Below are positions 42,409-53,478 of a DNA stretch of 64,000 nucleotides, piece by piece. The stretch lies in assembly GCA_019828595.1 (NCBI GenBank), contig JAHQRK010000004.1:744001-808000 (forward strand), written 5' to 3'. The translations under genes were made by a program, and so were the position numbers. The stretch is from Aphanomyces cochlioides. Lineage: Eukaryota > Oomycota > Saprolegniomycetes > Saprolegniales > Verrucalvaceae. Numbering within the stretch: position 1 is the first letter of the stretch; each line of letters opens with the position of its first letter. The notes beneath the pieces were generated by a model that saw only the letters and a list, made by a program, of their open reading frames with translations, made no database searches and had not been told where the DNA came from.

Positions 42409-45213
42409 TTAAAGATAAAGTCGCTTCGAGTCGACATTCGTACTTGAAGTGGCGCCGCCGAGCATCGGTGGTGGCTGTGGGTCCGCTTCGTCCCACATGT
42501 TGATCGACTTGTAATTTTCATCATGGACGCCAATGCGCAAGATGTCGGCCATCTTGGAGCAGAAACGGTCTTTGTACTTGGTCGGCGGCACGGCCGAGAG
42601 ACCTTCGGGGTCCTTGCGGAGCAAGTAAATCTTGGTGTTGCGCTCGAGCTTCTTGTCAAAGTTCCACAGCTGCAAGATGTCAATGATGCCAAAGTAATAG
42701 CATGATGGACCGACGACAGTGTTGGCTTGACGCGTGCCTAGAAAAGATGTCAGCATCGCCGACCGGAGTGTCCAAACCAGAGAATTGGTTGGGAAGACGC
42801 TCTTCGAGGATGTCGTCGCGGATGATGCTCGTGTCGCGGACCGTCGGCTGCGTCGCGCACGCTTCGTTGGAAATGTTTCCGTTGAGGAGCAAGCTTTGTG
42901 GATGGTGCGGCCCGTCGTCGTTCATGTCCATGTCGTCCGTCACGCGGTACTCGACGTTGTGGACGCCCATCAAGAGCGAGTAGTCCATGATGCCGTGGTT
43001 GCACAGGAACGTCGCATCCTTCTTGATCTGCTCAAACAAATCCTCGGCGACTTCAGGCGCAAGGCGGACTTTTTGCGTCAAATCATTGTCTTTGAGGATC
43101 ACATTCGGCTCGTGCGTGCCGACGCGCATGGGGCAGCTATTGCCGTCGACAGAGCCAAAGACGTACTTGCCGTTGCAGTGGCGACACGTCACCTTCTTGC
43201 CTTTCGTCGGTTGTTTGGCTGATCGATTGACCCACGATCCCTTGATGTCGTACCGCCGGTGAATGATCTTGGACGTGTCCGAGAACAAGTTGGCCATCAC
43301 GACAAAGTAGAACGTCGTGCCGTAGAGATGGACCGAGTGGCAGCCGTAGAATCGCGTGAGAAGACTCTCGGGGTTGCTCATCAAGAAGGTTTGGTAGTCG
43401 GCAGCGATCGTTTGGAGAAAACTCGCTTCGCCTTCGCTCATACTCTTCACGATGAGCTGCTGATCCTCCGAGAAAAACATAAATGCGCCACTTGCGCCTT
43501 CGCTCAAGCGTTCCTTGGTCGTCTTGCTCAAACTCTTGACGTACTTTTCAGTTGGCATGCCGTAATACTCGCGGATGCGGGCAAAGACGGCGGGGCAGTA
43601 ATCGACAAAGAGCGTCGTGGGCGTGTTTGCATCCGTGGTCGCGCCTTGCGGAGTCAAGTGGAGTTCCTGCCGTGGCAATTCAAACGACGTCGTCTCGGAC
43701 AGCTTGGCCGCTTGGATGATGCCAGACGTGGTGTAGTAGAGCACTTCAGCACGGAGCGCTTGGTTGACTTGAGGACTTAGATCAATGTCAACGTCGACTT
43801 TCTTGGACGCAGCGATAATCTTGTCCTTGCCCGTGGCGATTTCGTTGATTTGGAACCACACAAAGAAGTCAAAGTACCCCTTGCACGTGATGAAGAAGAC
43901 CATGACCTGGAAGAGAGCTGGGTAGTCCGTTGGGTTGTTGACCAGTCCCAACGCCAAGTATGGCACGTACACGCCAAACGTGATCGCCCAGTAGATGATG
44001 ATGGCCACGACGTAAATCGTCACCGAGTGCAAGACACGAAGACGCACGCGGAGTGTCTCCGCCAGACCTCCCTTCAAACGGCGCCACGCAAAGAAAATGA
44101 CCCTACAGACACCACAAGTCAGAAGACGTCAGTCCGTGCATGCCATGGACGGACCCGATGGCGCCAAAGAAGAAGATGATGATCCATGCATAGAAGAACG
44201 CCCACGACGTGACGTTCAAGCTCCAAAAGCGATTCCTCTTGACTGTCGTGTTGCCTTCTAGAACGTCAGTCTCTTCAGTCTTGCCTCGGTTGTGAGGTTT
44301 TGTCCAGCAGTAGTTGAACTCGGACGGCCCCGATTGATCGACTGCCACGAGCAGAATGGCCGTGATGAGAGCTATGTTGAATTCGTGAGTTGGACGATTG
44401 ATGGAGACACGTACAGACGCCCCAAACAAACGTGTGATATGTGCGGACGTTGTGCTTGAAATCCGTGAAAGGACTGCGCACAGACTTGAACAGATCGACC
44501 GACATGACGAAGAACCAGCATTCGGATCCAATCAAGAAGAATTGAGTAAAGCCAGCGACGGCATTGCATCCATTCTCGCCGAGAATTTGGAGTGTGTAAA
44601 AATCCGTCTCGTCCTTCACCGCTTCGATCGTGCATCGCCCTTCGTAGCACCTAGCATAGGATGAGCGAAAGCGCGCCAAATGGACACATTACTTGTAAAG
44701 CTGGGTTATCATGAGCACGAGGACAAAGCCCATGTCAAACAAACTTCGGTAGAAAATGAGCGGATTCGGATGCTTCTTCCATGTCGGCATGGCCCAGTAC
44801 GTATAAATCACGGCGGCAGTTGACAAAATTGTGACAGATCCGCCGGCAAGAAGGCCGACTTCCACCTTGCTAAACGTTGGGATGACGATCGTGGCCGCAA
44901 GGCAGCATAAAAAGTAGATGAGCATGAAGATTTGAATGCCAAAGTTGTTCGCCCATTGCAACGACAGGTCGAAGTGGATTTTGTCACCAAAGCTCGTCTG
45001 GGACTGAATGGTATGGTTTTGCTTGGCGGAATATTGCGGCGACTGGACCGATTTGAACGGCGCTTCGTTCGCACTACAGAGACACGATGGGTGAAAAATT
45101 CCAACGGGATGCGGTGCATACATGGGAGGTCCATCGAAATAGTTCTCTACAGCTTGGGACGACCGCGACGCCGCGCTGTTCTCGGCCGATCCCTTCATCC
45201 CGACACCCGTCAT
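42409..45213 (-). CDS. GPCR fused to phosphatidylinositol phosphate kinase (GPCR-PIPK)
   Basis: About six exons. An N-terminal Ser/Gln-rich tail is followed by seven helices (e.g. FMLIYFLCCLAATIVIPTF, ALITAILLVAV, AFFYAWIIIFFFGAIGSV, VTIYVVAIIIYWAITFGVYV), a linker, and a complete PIPK catalytic domain: EGASGAFMFFSEDQQLIVKS (ATP loop and Lys), SVHLYGTTFYFVVMANLF, RRYDIKGSWVNRSAK (DLKGS motif), FLCNHGIMDYSLLMGVHNV and IIDILQLWNFDKKLE (activation-loop region). Oomycetes and Dictyostelium are known to have such GPCR-PIPKs. Inferred role: receptor-controlled production of PI(4,5)P2. Stop at 42409-42411; 51 nt from the convergent anoctamin stop. Confidence 0.92.
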
Positions 45214-46246
45214 GCCTTTCTTCGAGTGTGTAATCTGTTACTAGTACGAGATTAAAAAATTCTGCCGTTTGTCTCTGGGCAAGGTGAAATTTCGGTAAAA
45301 AATGAAAGATCATCTTTCACGTCATTGGGCAAGGTATTTGAAACATTTAAAACTATATCTCCGCTCATTTTAAAATAGTTTTAAATTTGTTCATGATGCT
45401 GTTTGTATTAAAATACCCATGTGGATAGTAAGTCGGATCTTTCCCGACGTGGACTCTACAGCAACGTACGATGAACTTTCACTCGAGCTCAAGTTCATCT
45501 CAACGACTTGCACTTCCACACGATTCCATCCGTAGTCTGCATGAGCAACCGACGGATGGAATCGTATGGAGAGGACGAGAATTTGTATTTAAAATAATGT
45601 CAACTACATTTTAAATCATGAAATATCCAATTACAATTGATTTTAAATGTATTTTAAATACTGCTCAAAGAACTGCATGTGCCACGCTGTTAGTGAATCG
45701 GCCGTGCGTTTCCTTCTCCTGTGGGTCTACATGCTTCCTGCTAAGCTCTTTCTCTAGCCGACATCTTCCTGCGTCGTTATCATGGCGTTGACTCGTTTAG
45801 ATGAGCAATTCTTTGCGTCAGATTCGATTGCTCGTTGGGTGCGCGCTGTCCGCCGCACGGCAAAAGAGCAAGGCCGTCGTAGCGTCAGCTCTGTAGAGAA
45901 CATTGGTAATGGAACCTTGGAGGAAATAGCTGCCCCCAGCTACGTAGCTTTGAGCAAGCTACAGTGCGTGTACACAGTGGTAGTCGCCGAACTCGGCACC
46001 CATGGTGAAGTTGGAAGGCAGCTCCATGGCCGCGTGATGCCCATCGATCCTTGCGACAAACCCTCGCCGCGGCCATTGCCAACGTCTTCCCTCACGTGGT
46101 GCGAACAGTGTGTTTCTTCCACGGATAGCGCATGAGTTTGGCACTTTCACACATTTGAAATGTCTACAAAAGGTCATGGCGCTGCAATCCACCAGAGCGG
46201 GATGATGGAAAGATGAAGGAACGTGTGGATTCAATCGAGGTAGTCT
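45214..46246. other. 1-kb AT-rich spacer with three consecutive hairpins
   Basis: Contains repeated TTTTAAA blocks and three stem-loops in a row (45432-45448, 45470-45499, 45520-45565). A 118-codon plus-strand ORF at 45782-46135 (MALTRLDEQFFASDSIARWV...) starts plausibly, but no family, exon structure or copy supports it. Reported as a possible small gene only. Confidence 0.4.
45520..45565. repeat. Perfect 14-bp inverted repeat
   Basis: ACGATTCCATCCGT (45520-45533) and ACGGATGGAATCGT (45552-45565) are exact reverse complements with an 18-nt loop. Confidence 0.75.
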
Positions 46247-47187
46247 CTACATGACGGTCGGACGGGGTGAAGGCGCACCAAAGTGGACGTATCGGTACGT
46301 CGATGCAGTCGTGAAGATTTGTCGGCGGAAGACCACAAGTGCGGCGATCGCACTGCCAAGGACGAGGAAACCACTCATGGCGACGGCCATGTCAGCTCGA
46401 CGGCGCTGTTCAAACTCCGCCAAGCTCAGGCCTTTGTACTTGGCCTTGAAGCAAGCATCGTCAAAGTAGAGCATGGCTTCCTGGGACGGCAATCCTTTTC
46501 GAGACACCACGGCTTCGCAATTGATGGGCTCGTCGTCGACTTGGAATTGAAAATACTCGACGGCATCGTCCATGGCGTCGCCGCTGTCGTCCTGCGTCTC
46601 GTATGCTGTGAATTTGATCTCGGCGTCGTCGTACGTGTGATGGAGGAACTACAAGACCACCGTGAGCAACAAGATGGAGGGAACGACCATACGCGATGGA
46701 TAAAGTTGGTCGTTCGCGGCACGTCAATGGCCGACACGGGTTGATCCACGCGATCGACTTGGCCAAACTGCTTGCCTTCGCAGGAATAGTCGCTCGCTTT
46801 GTCGAGAGGATCGATGCGCATGCATGCATAGATGCATTGGCCGACCGTCACGTATGGAGATTGACGGAAGGACGGAGAGTCCCATGTGAGTTTGAAGAGC
46901 ACGTTGAGCTTGTATGTGTATCCTTGCAAGTACTCGACGTCGTCGGCCTCGTCGATTTCGATCGGGTGCTCGTAGACGAGCGTGTGGAGGATCTTCTTCT
47001 CGGGCACGACTGCAAAGACGTCGCCCATGAACATGGCGTACTCGTCCAGGAACGCTTGCGCCGTCTTGTTGACCATCGGGTCGTTCATATCCGCGGGGAC
47101 GAATTTCGACGCATCGAGCGCCGCGTCCACGACGACGGCCGATGTAATCGCAACCGCGGCTGCAAATCTACTCGAGAGCGACGTCAT
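46247..47187 (-). CDS. Type I membrane protein with novel luminal domain, copy A
   Basis: A signal peptide (MTSLSSRFAAAVAITSAVVV) leads a luminal domain of about 220 residues (PMVNKTAQAFLDEYAMFMGD; YLQGYTYKLNVLFKLTWD; VGQCIYACM). One helix follows (MAVAMSGFLVLGSAIAALVV) and a short basic tail. One intron (about 46650-46703) joins NFIHR to FLHHTYDDAEIKFTAYETQ. The paralogue at 47335 has the same layout: FVQSTATAFVQDYQ, GYTYRVNLLLAL and RFSAYETQ. The opening helix plus a strand-rich remainder faintly recalls a cystatin-like fold, but this is not secure. Function unknown. Confidence 0.7.
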
Positions 47188-47334
47188 GCAAGTCGAAAAT
47201 GACACTGGGAAGAGCGAAGAGGTGCCGCAAATGTTCGCTTGATACGTCAGACTTGACAGGATCGTGCAAATCTTCTGTCTTTCGAAAATTACGCACCGCG
47301 TCGCATCGTGCCGTGGGCCATTCTGGAATCCACG

Positions 47335-48435
47335 ATGGGTCTCTCGTCGACACTTGTCCGATGGATGACGCTTGGAGCGGCCATCTCTGTCGCCTCTTCC
47401 GAATCCCCTGAGGAGAAATTCATCGCCGTGTCGCCCAACGATCCATTCGTTCAGTCGACGGCCACCGCGTTCGTCCAAGACTACCAGACGAAACTCAACT
47501 TTCACTTTGCGACCATCGAGACGAATCGAATTGTGACCGCCGAGGTAGAACTCACGAGGATCATGACGGGACTTACAAGTCGAGATAGATTGCAACACAC
47601 AACGTGACGCTGGACGACATTCAGTTCGAGCCGGACACGGGACTTGCCGCAGCGATTCCTGACGTTCCATCGACGGGGTACACCTACCGCGTGAATCTCC
47701 TCCTTGCATTGCACTTCAACTCCAAGCACTTCGGTGGAACGTCATATCATACAGTCGCGAGCGCCGACTATACGTGCAAGAACAACACAATCTTGGGCGA
47801 GAACTGTGAAGCGCAGTCGTTCCTCCAGAATGAGCGCCATGTTCATGCCGTGGATGCCGTTCCATCGTTTATCCTCGACGTGCTCAACGAAGTACGTCCG
47901 CTCCGTGGCTCCATCCTCTCATCCTGATTGTCTAGACGCTCTACCACAACATTCCCGTGCGGTTTTCTGCCTACGAGACGCAGCTCTTGACGACACACAG
48001 CAAGGGCGAGATGCACTTTGCCGCGTTCACGATTCACGACGAGCCTGTGCAGTGCTCGGCTAGCATCTACCACGATGGCGTTGAAGCCCACGTGCTGCAC
48101 TACAACACGGACTGCTTGACGACCAAGTACGACGATTCTATCCTGTGGAACGCGTCGACTCGCACTGGTAAGCTGCTTGACGTCGCCATGGAGGGCTTGA
48201 GTAACACGTTCGCATTCTAGGCACTTGGAAAGCGTGGGGAGTCGGCGGTATTATCGTGACAGTCCTCGCGGTCATCGGCGTCGTCTTCGGACGTCGTTCC
48301 AAGTCGACAGCGTCGCCACCGCATCGCTACAACAAGATCCGCTTTGAGAACCATCCATCGCAGTCTCCGAGACGTGTCCAGGAAGTCAAATTTGAAGCGC
48401 CGCCGCCCAAGTCGTACAGCTCGATGGCAGTCTAA
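47335..48435 (+). CDS. Type I membrane protein with novel luminal domain, copy B
   Basis: Four exons. Signal peptide MGLSSTLVRWMTLGAAISVA, then DPFVQSTATAFVQDYQTKLN, an intron at about 47544-47589 leading to IATHNVTLDDIQFEPDTG, GYTYRVNLLLALHFNSKHFG, CKNNTILGENCEAQSF, and after another intron TLYHNIPVRFSAYETQ. The last intron (about 48168-48219) leads to the membrane helix (AWGVGGIIVTVLAVIGVVFG) and a basic, Pro/Ser-rich tail of about 40 residues (RRSKSTASPPHRYNK). It diverges from copy A with 147 nt between start codons. The cytosolic tails of the two copies are unlike each other, while the luminal parts align. Confidence 0.7.
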
Positions 48436-48810
48436 TGATTCAAAATACAACTTTCTATCAACAGACTCGCCGCGTCTTCACCATACTCACGGAAACGACG
48501 GACTGCTGTAGACAGAATCCATGGACATCATGCCGCGAGGAGGAAATCGACGAGGGACTTTGATAGATGGAGCGTCCAGTGTGGCTAGATGGCCTACGCT
48601 GGAGAGTTTGTATTGAGTGAGAGAAATGTGTGAATGGAAATGTCCAAGGGAGAGAAATGTGTAATTTGAAGTGGACGTTTCATTGTACATAGTCTAGCAA
48701 GTTGTTGTCGTCGCAATCGAGTGCACGCTGTCATGGAGTTCGTGGAAGAAGAGCGGGACTTCATGCATGGCATCTTTGGCACTCTTGGAGCAACACCAGG
48801 GAGAACCACC
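48436..48810. other. Spacer between convergent genes
   Basis: No feature recognised in these 375 nt; probably the two 3' untranslated regions. Confidence 0.4.
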
Positions 48811-51800
48811 CTACGAAATTGATGAGCAAACAGAATGAAGACGATGGAGCACCTCGCTTGTTGGTGGAAACAATTTAGATCCAGCGATCCATGTCATGAG
48901 ACGCGAGACGGCATTGTCACGCTCGAGAGCTAGCACGAGGTAGATGCCGTCCGATCGAGTCGTGAGGCCGCGCGACGAGACGTATAGCATTTGGTCGGAC
49001 GTGAGCCCTCCTTGGTAGATATTTACAAGCTTGAATCCGCCATCGGCGACAACGCGTTCGATGAGTGTAGCACCGACAGCAGTGTCAGCCACAACGGCAA
49101 TTGTGGTTTCAACCAATGTTCTTGGCGTCTGAACAAACACCCGACGCGGATTGACAGCCATCGTCGGCGTTGCAATGATGCCATGCGTCGAACTAACAAG
49201 CTGAAAGCACTGGTCGTGGGAGGACTCTTGCCTGCACAAGTCGCTGTAGCACTTGTCGATGCTTGGAATGAGCGCCATCACGTCTTTGCTTGCTTGAGTG
49301 TATGATCGTGACGTGTAGAATCCATTGTGGGTTTTGTCGACGCCGTAGCCGGCGATCAATGAGAAGCGAGCGCATTGGCGAGCAATTACTGGATCGTCAG
49401 GTCCGACGAGCTTTTGAAGGCGAGAGATGCAATTCAAGCTGCGCAAGCACAGGACAATCTACAGAAACATATCATGCGCTTTGATCAACTGATGGATGAC
49501 TCACTGAAGGACTTGATCCTGCGCTGTTGGTGTCAAACGCTGGAGGTGGCGCCGACGTCATGACCATGGAAACGACGCCAAAGTTGTCCCGCTCAAGTCG
49601 CCGCAATACGACTGGTAAAATGGACGACGTCATGGGCGTATCACTTGCCGTCGGCTTTAAAACCAGGCATGAAAGAAGCGGAGTCGACGGCGCTAACTGA
49701 AAGAGTCCATGAGGTGGTGGGAAGCACAGATCCAAGGGCGAAGGTGGCGTCGCGACTAGCTCGCAAGGCTGAAAGAGGGTTTGAAGCAGTGAAGAGACGA
49801 CGAAGGGGTCGACATAAACCACCGCGGCCATCTGAGGAAGTCCCGCGAAGTGTTTCTTGACATTGCCGTCGTCAATGAGTTGCCGAAAGACGACGACCAA
49901 AGCATGGCTGGACGTCAATTCGGCAGATGAACCGAAGGACACGCCGCACTTGCTGCGGAGCAATTCCAATGCGCTGCCTCGAACAAGCTTCAATGCGATG
50001 AGCCGCGTCTCCTTGCATCCTTCTAGGAGACAGTCGAGCATGGGACTCAGAGAACCGGACGTTGATGCATCCTGTGGGAAACATTCAACACTCGAGTGGT
50101 GAAGTTTCCTTACCATGAAGACCGCCGCTAGGATCGTCTGCTCACGCTCAAAGTCGACGACAAACGAAGACGCACGAGGAAGAGTCTCGATAGGAGACAG
50201 AAGGCTGTCATTGTCGTCCAAGGCATCAAGCCCATCAATGCGTTGAATGACTATCTCTGTGGATGAAGCACTGTCGTCAGTCGTAGCGAGAGCAAGTTGC
50301 GCACGTAGAGCATGAATGTACAGCTCGTTTCCTCCATCTTCCTACAAAAGCCACATGACCAGACTGCAACATTGAGCATCTCTACCTTGGTGAGCTTGAG
50401 GTTCAACCCACGAGGACTTAGACTCATCCGAAGGAAGTCATACCCAGTCGCTGCTACTGCCGCCATGACGCTGCCAAGCTGCGGGGCAGCGGCATGTACA
50501 TTGACAGATACAATCTCTTCGCGCTTGAGCGCAATGCCATAGACTGGATGAGGTCGAGGGACATGGACTTGAGTGATGACTCCGTCGTGAATGCGTCCTC
50601 CAAACCAGTAGACAACGTCGCGCTTGGCCTGAAGTGGTCCGTGAGAAATGTACACTGCTGTCTTTGGGAATTCATGCAGACTTTCACGGAGGCGTGTCGT
50701 CGCACAGGAGCCTCGAAAGGCCAGAGCAAGATGGCACACCGCCGTGGAAACTTCACGAGTGACGACGACGTGAGGTTCAAACGACGCATTGAAGCAAAGC
50801 TTGAGGCCGATGAGATCCAAGTCGTGGCGCGTGCTGTCGAGGATTTGACGAAGATGAGCGTGCGGCGTGGCGAGAATGACCACGGATGTCTCTGGAGCGC
50901 TCGTTCCAAGCGCAACTCGAGGACATGGCAGCGTTTGGTGGAAGATATCGAAAGTAGGAAGGCGAGTAAACAAGTGAATCGCCTCGTTCTGTGGCAAGAC
51001 CACACGAGTGAGGTAATCGCCGACACATTTCGAGTGTCCTGGAACGAACGATGACATCTAGAGGAGCGTGAGAAGCAAGGGAGGGAGCGGCGGACTTACT
51101 GGGGAGCGAAAGATTGCATCTAGATGAGCTGCGTCGCATTGAAGTGCAATGTACAAGACGCGACAAGCTTCGTCGTGGGATTGACGAGTCGGTTGCAACG
51201 ACGGAGTCGACAGAGGTGGTAAAGCGACCGTGTACTGAAGACCAAGGAGCGTGCAGGATGCATTCTGCGTGTAGAGCTGACAGAAGAGCTCGACGAGGAG
51301 ACCGAACTCATCGGACGTCGAGTCTGTCGTCATGGCAACGACATGAACGTTGTCCATGGACAACGTCTCGCAGTCTTCACTCGACTTGCCGTAGCAGAAG
51401 AGCGCATGCCAGTACGGAGCGGGAAGAGTCGGTACGAACGGCGTGAAGGAGAGCTCGCGATGGTAGAGAGGTTCGTGGAGATGGTTGGCCTTGAGGATGC
51501 TCTGCTCAATGAGTAGTCTTCGCTCGTTCTCCTTGTCGTGGTCGGGTTCTTGTCTTTGCTTCGGCAGAACGGGCTTCGAAATGGCTTCTTGCTTCACAGA
51601 CTTGTCAGCATTCGCCGCCGCGGCAGTCGTGGCAAGCGGCGTCTTTGGTGTCTTTGCTTTGATGAGAGGTCCTGGCGGCGGTGTGGCGACAAATGGAGGC
51701 TCTTCGTTCTCATCGAGGGCAAACGGGTTTGGAGCGCCAAAGGACAGGACTTGGCATTGCTCCAGCGTGCTTTCGAGGTGGATGACTGGCGTCTCGCTCG

Positions 51801-52851
51801 CTGGAAAGATGAACTCAAGCTCACGCTCCTGCCGCTCCACCACAGCCTTCCACTGCTTCATGAGCTCACGCTCTTGAGCTTCAGATGGGTCGAGAGGAAT
51901 GTCGTCGTCGGCATTGTCGTCGTCATTAGAATCCGAGCATTCTCGAGCCAAGGTGGCACCAGCAGCGTGGCAAGTGCGTTCCTTCAACAGCCGTCTCGTA
52001 CTCTCCCATTCGTCGTCCGAGGAAGAATCATCTTCACTGTCGGGACTCTTCGCCGTCAGGCCTAGATGACTCGAGGGACACAGAGGAGCTGGCGGCGGTT
52101 GGACGTTGACTTGTCCTGGGAAATCGTCGGCTACAGAGTCAACTTCACCAGGAGGCTTTGAATCTGGTGTCAAGGATGTCATTGACACTACTGGAGTCGG
52201 TGCGCGAGTAGCTTGGGTGTTGTCCTTCTCGATTGTTGGGAGCGGTGTGAACGTGTTGTCGTCGTAGTTGCTGCGGTGAGCTGCTCGAGCTTGAAATGCG
52301 TGGTCAAGCTGTGCGAGGCAGTCGTCGCCTTTCGCGTTGTAGACGCTCGAGTCAAATGCAATCGCATCGCTTTCATCCACAGTGTTGGCAGGATCTTCCA
52401 GGTAGGCTAATACCCATTGCATCTCGCTCAAGTCGTCGGCTGCTGTTGCAACGAGTGGTATGTCCAGCAATAGACGATCGACATCTCCTTCAGACAAGGA
52501 GAGTTCCAACACTGGCACATTCAGCGTCTCATCGGCATGTTTCTTTGTAGAGTATCTTTCTGCGATGCATTCGCCGAGGCCATCATCGTCGTGCTGGTCG
52601 TAGTCTTCCTCTGCACATTCGTCTTGCTCGCACAGCCGCTGGTACTCGACCTCACAGACTTGCGGGGAAATATCACCAAGTGCCAGCTTGCGTTGCTTAG
52701 GCAGTCGCATTGTCAGCATCGATGCAGCAGCGTCAAAGTCATACGCGCATTCAAACACACATTGCCGCAAGAGGTCGTCGTCGCGCTCCGTCCACGTCAT
52801 ACCTTCCGATTGTGTCCTTTCGGCGGAAAATTGGATCTTTAAATCAGCCAA
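48811..52851 (-). CDS. Large protein with N-terminal SANT-like segment and degenerate NDP-kinase-like repeats
   Basis: Five exons. The N-terminus (WTERDDDLLRQCVFECAYDF) is SANT/Myb-like. A long acidic, Pro-rich, disordered part follows to about residue 430. From there several segments resemble nucleoside diphosphate kinase: VYISHGPLQAKRDVVYWFGG (the active-site HGS region), MAAVAATGYDFLRMSLSPRG, CLVLKPTASD, KLVGPDDPVIARQCARFSLI followed by GYGVDKTHNGFYTSRS (matching xFGVDKxxNxxHGSDS but without the His), then a last partial repeat TLIERVVADGGFKLVNIYQG and YLVLALERDNAVSRLMTW. Tandem NDPK modules are typical of axonemal proteins such as NME8, so a flagellar or dynein-assembly role is possible. 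Catalysis is unlikely in most repeats. Introns are 42-48 nt. Confidence 0.65.
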
Positions 52852-53478
52852 TCAGCGTGAGGCTATTGAAAGTTCGATTTTGAGTCGTACTTTATCAGGC
52901 TCCCTCATTATCCGGATGAAAAGATTCTGACTTTGGGACGATCCATCACAGTCGTCGCCTCCAGTCCGCAACGTGGGGACCTTCGTCGCCTCTTCTTCTA
53001 GAGCCTTCCGACAGCGTCTATCAAGCAGATGAGTTCCGTATATACTCCATAGTCGTCTACATTCACATGGTGAAGCTTGGATCGCTCTGTACGACATCGC
53101 TCAAGCTACAAGAATGAGAAGGTACAGTACCATCTCAAGCTTGTGGAGTTGCAAGGGGAGAGTTCCAGAGCTGTCGGTTGGCAATCAGAGATAAAGCGTG
53201 GGACTGCCTTCAAGGCGACGAAAGAGTAAAGCACATGCACACGCGACGGAGACGAGCGGGATTTGTGTGGGATGTGCCGTTTGGATCCGATCGTGACATC
53301 ATCGCACTGCAGTTGTCGTCATGGGGCAGTGATTAGCTGAAATTTGGCCATTCAAAAGGGCGAGGGCAGATGTTTTGTGGGGGTTGTGGCAAGGATACTT
53401 TATCCGGATAAAAAATCCGTCGGGACAACGTAAGGAAGGCTCATTTCTTCATTTGCGCGACGCAAAAACAATCCAAGC
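52852..53478. promoter_or_regulatory. Divergent spacer (NDPK-repeat gene / enolase) with two TTATCCGGAT sites
   Basis: ATTATCCGGATG at 52907-52918 lies 56 nt before the minus-strand start at 52851. TTTATCCGGATAAA at about 53399-53412 lies 66 nt before the enolase start. Each gene thus has its own copy at a similar distance. Nothing else was recognised in the 627 nt. Confidence 0.5.

Noticed and set aside
48811..52851. Firm naming as DNAAF8 or NME8
   Set aside because: NDPK-like modules are visible but no diagnostic stretch of either family could be confirmed by eye.
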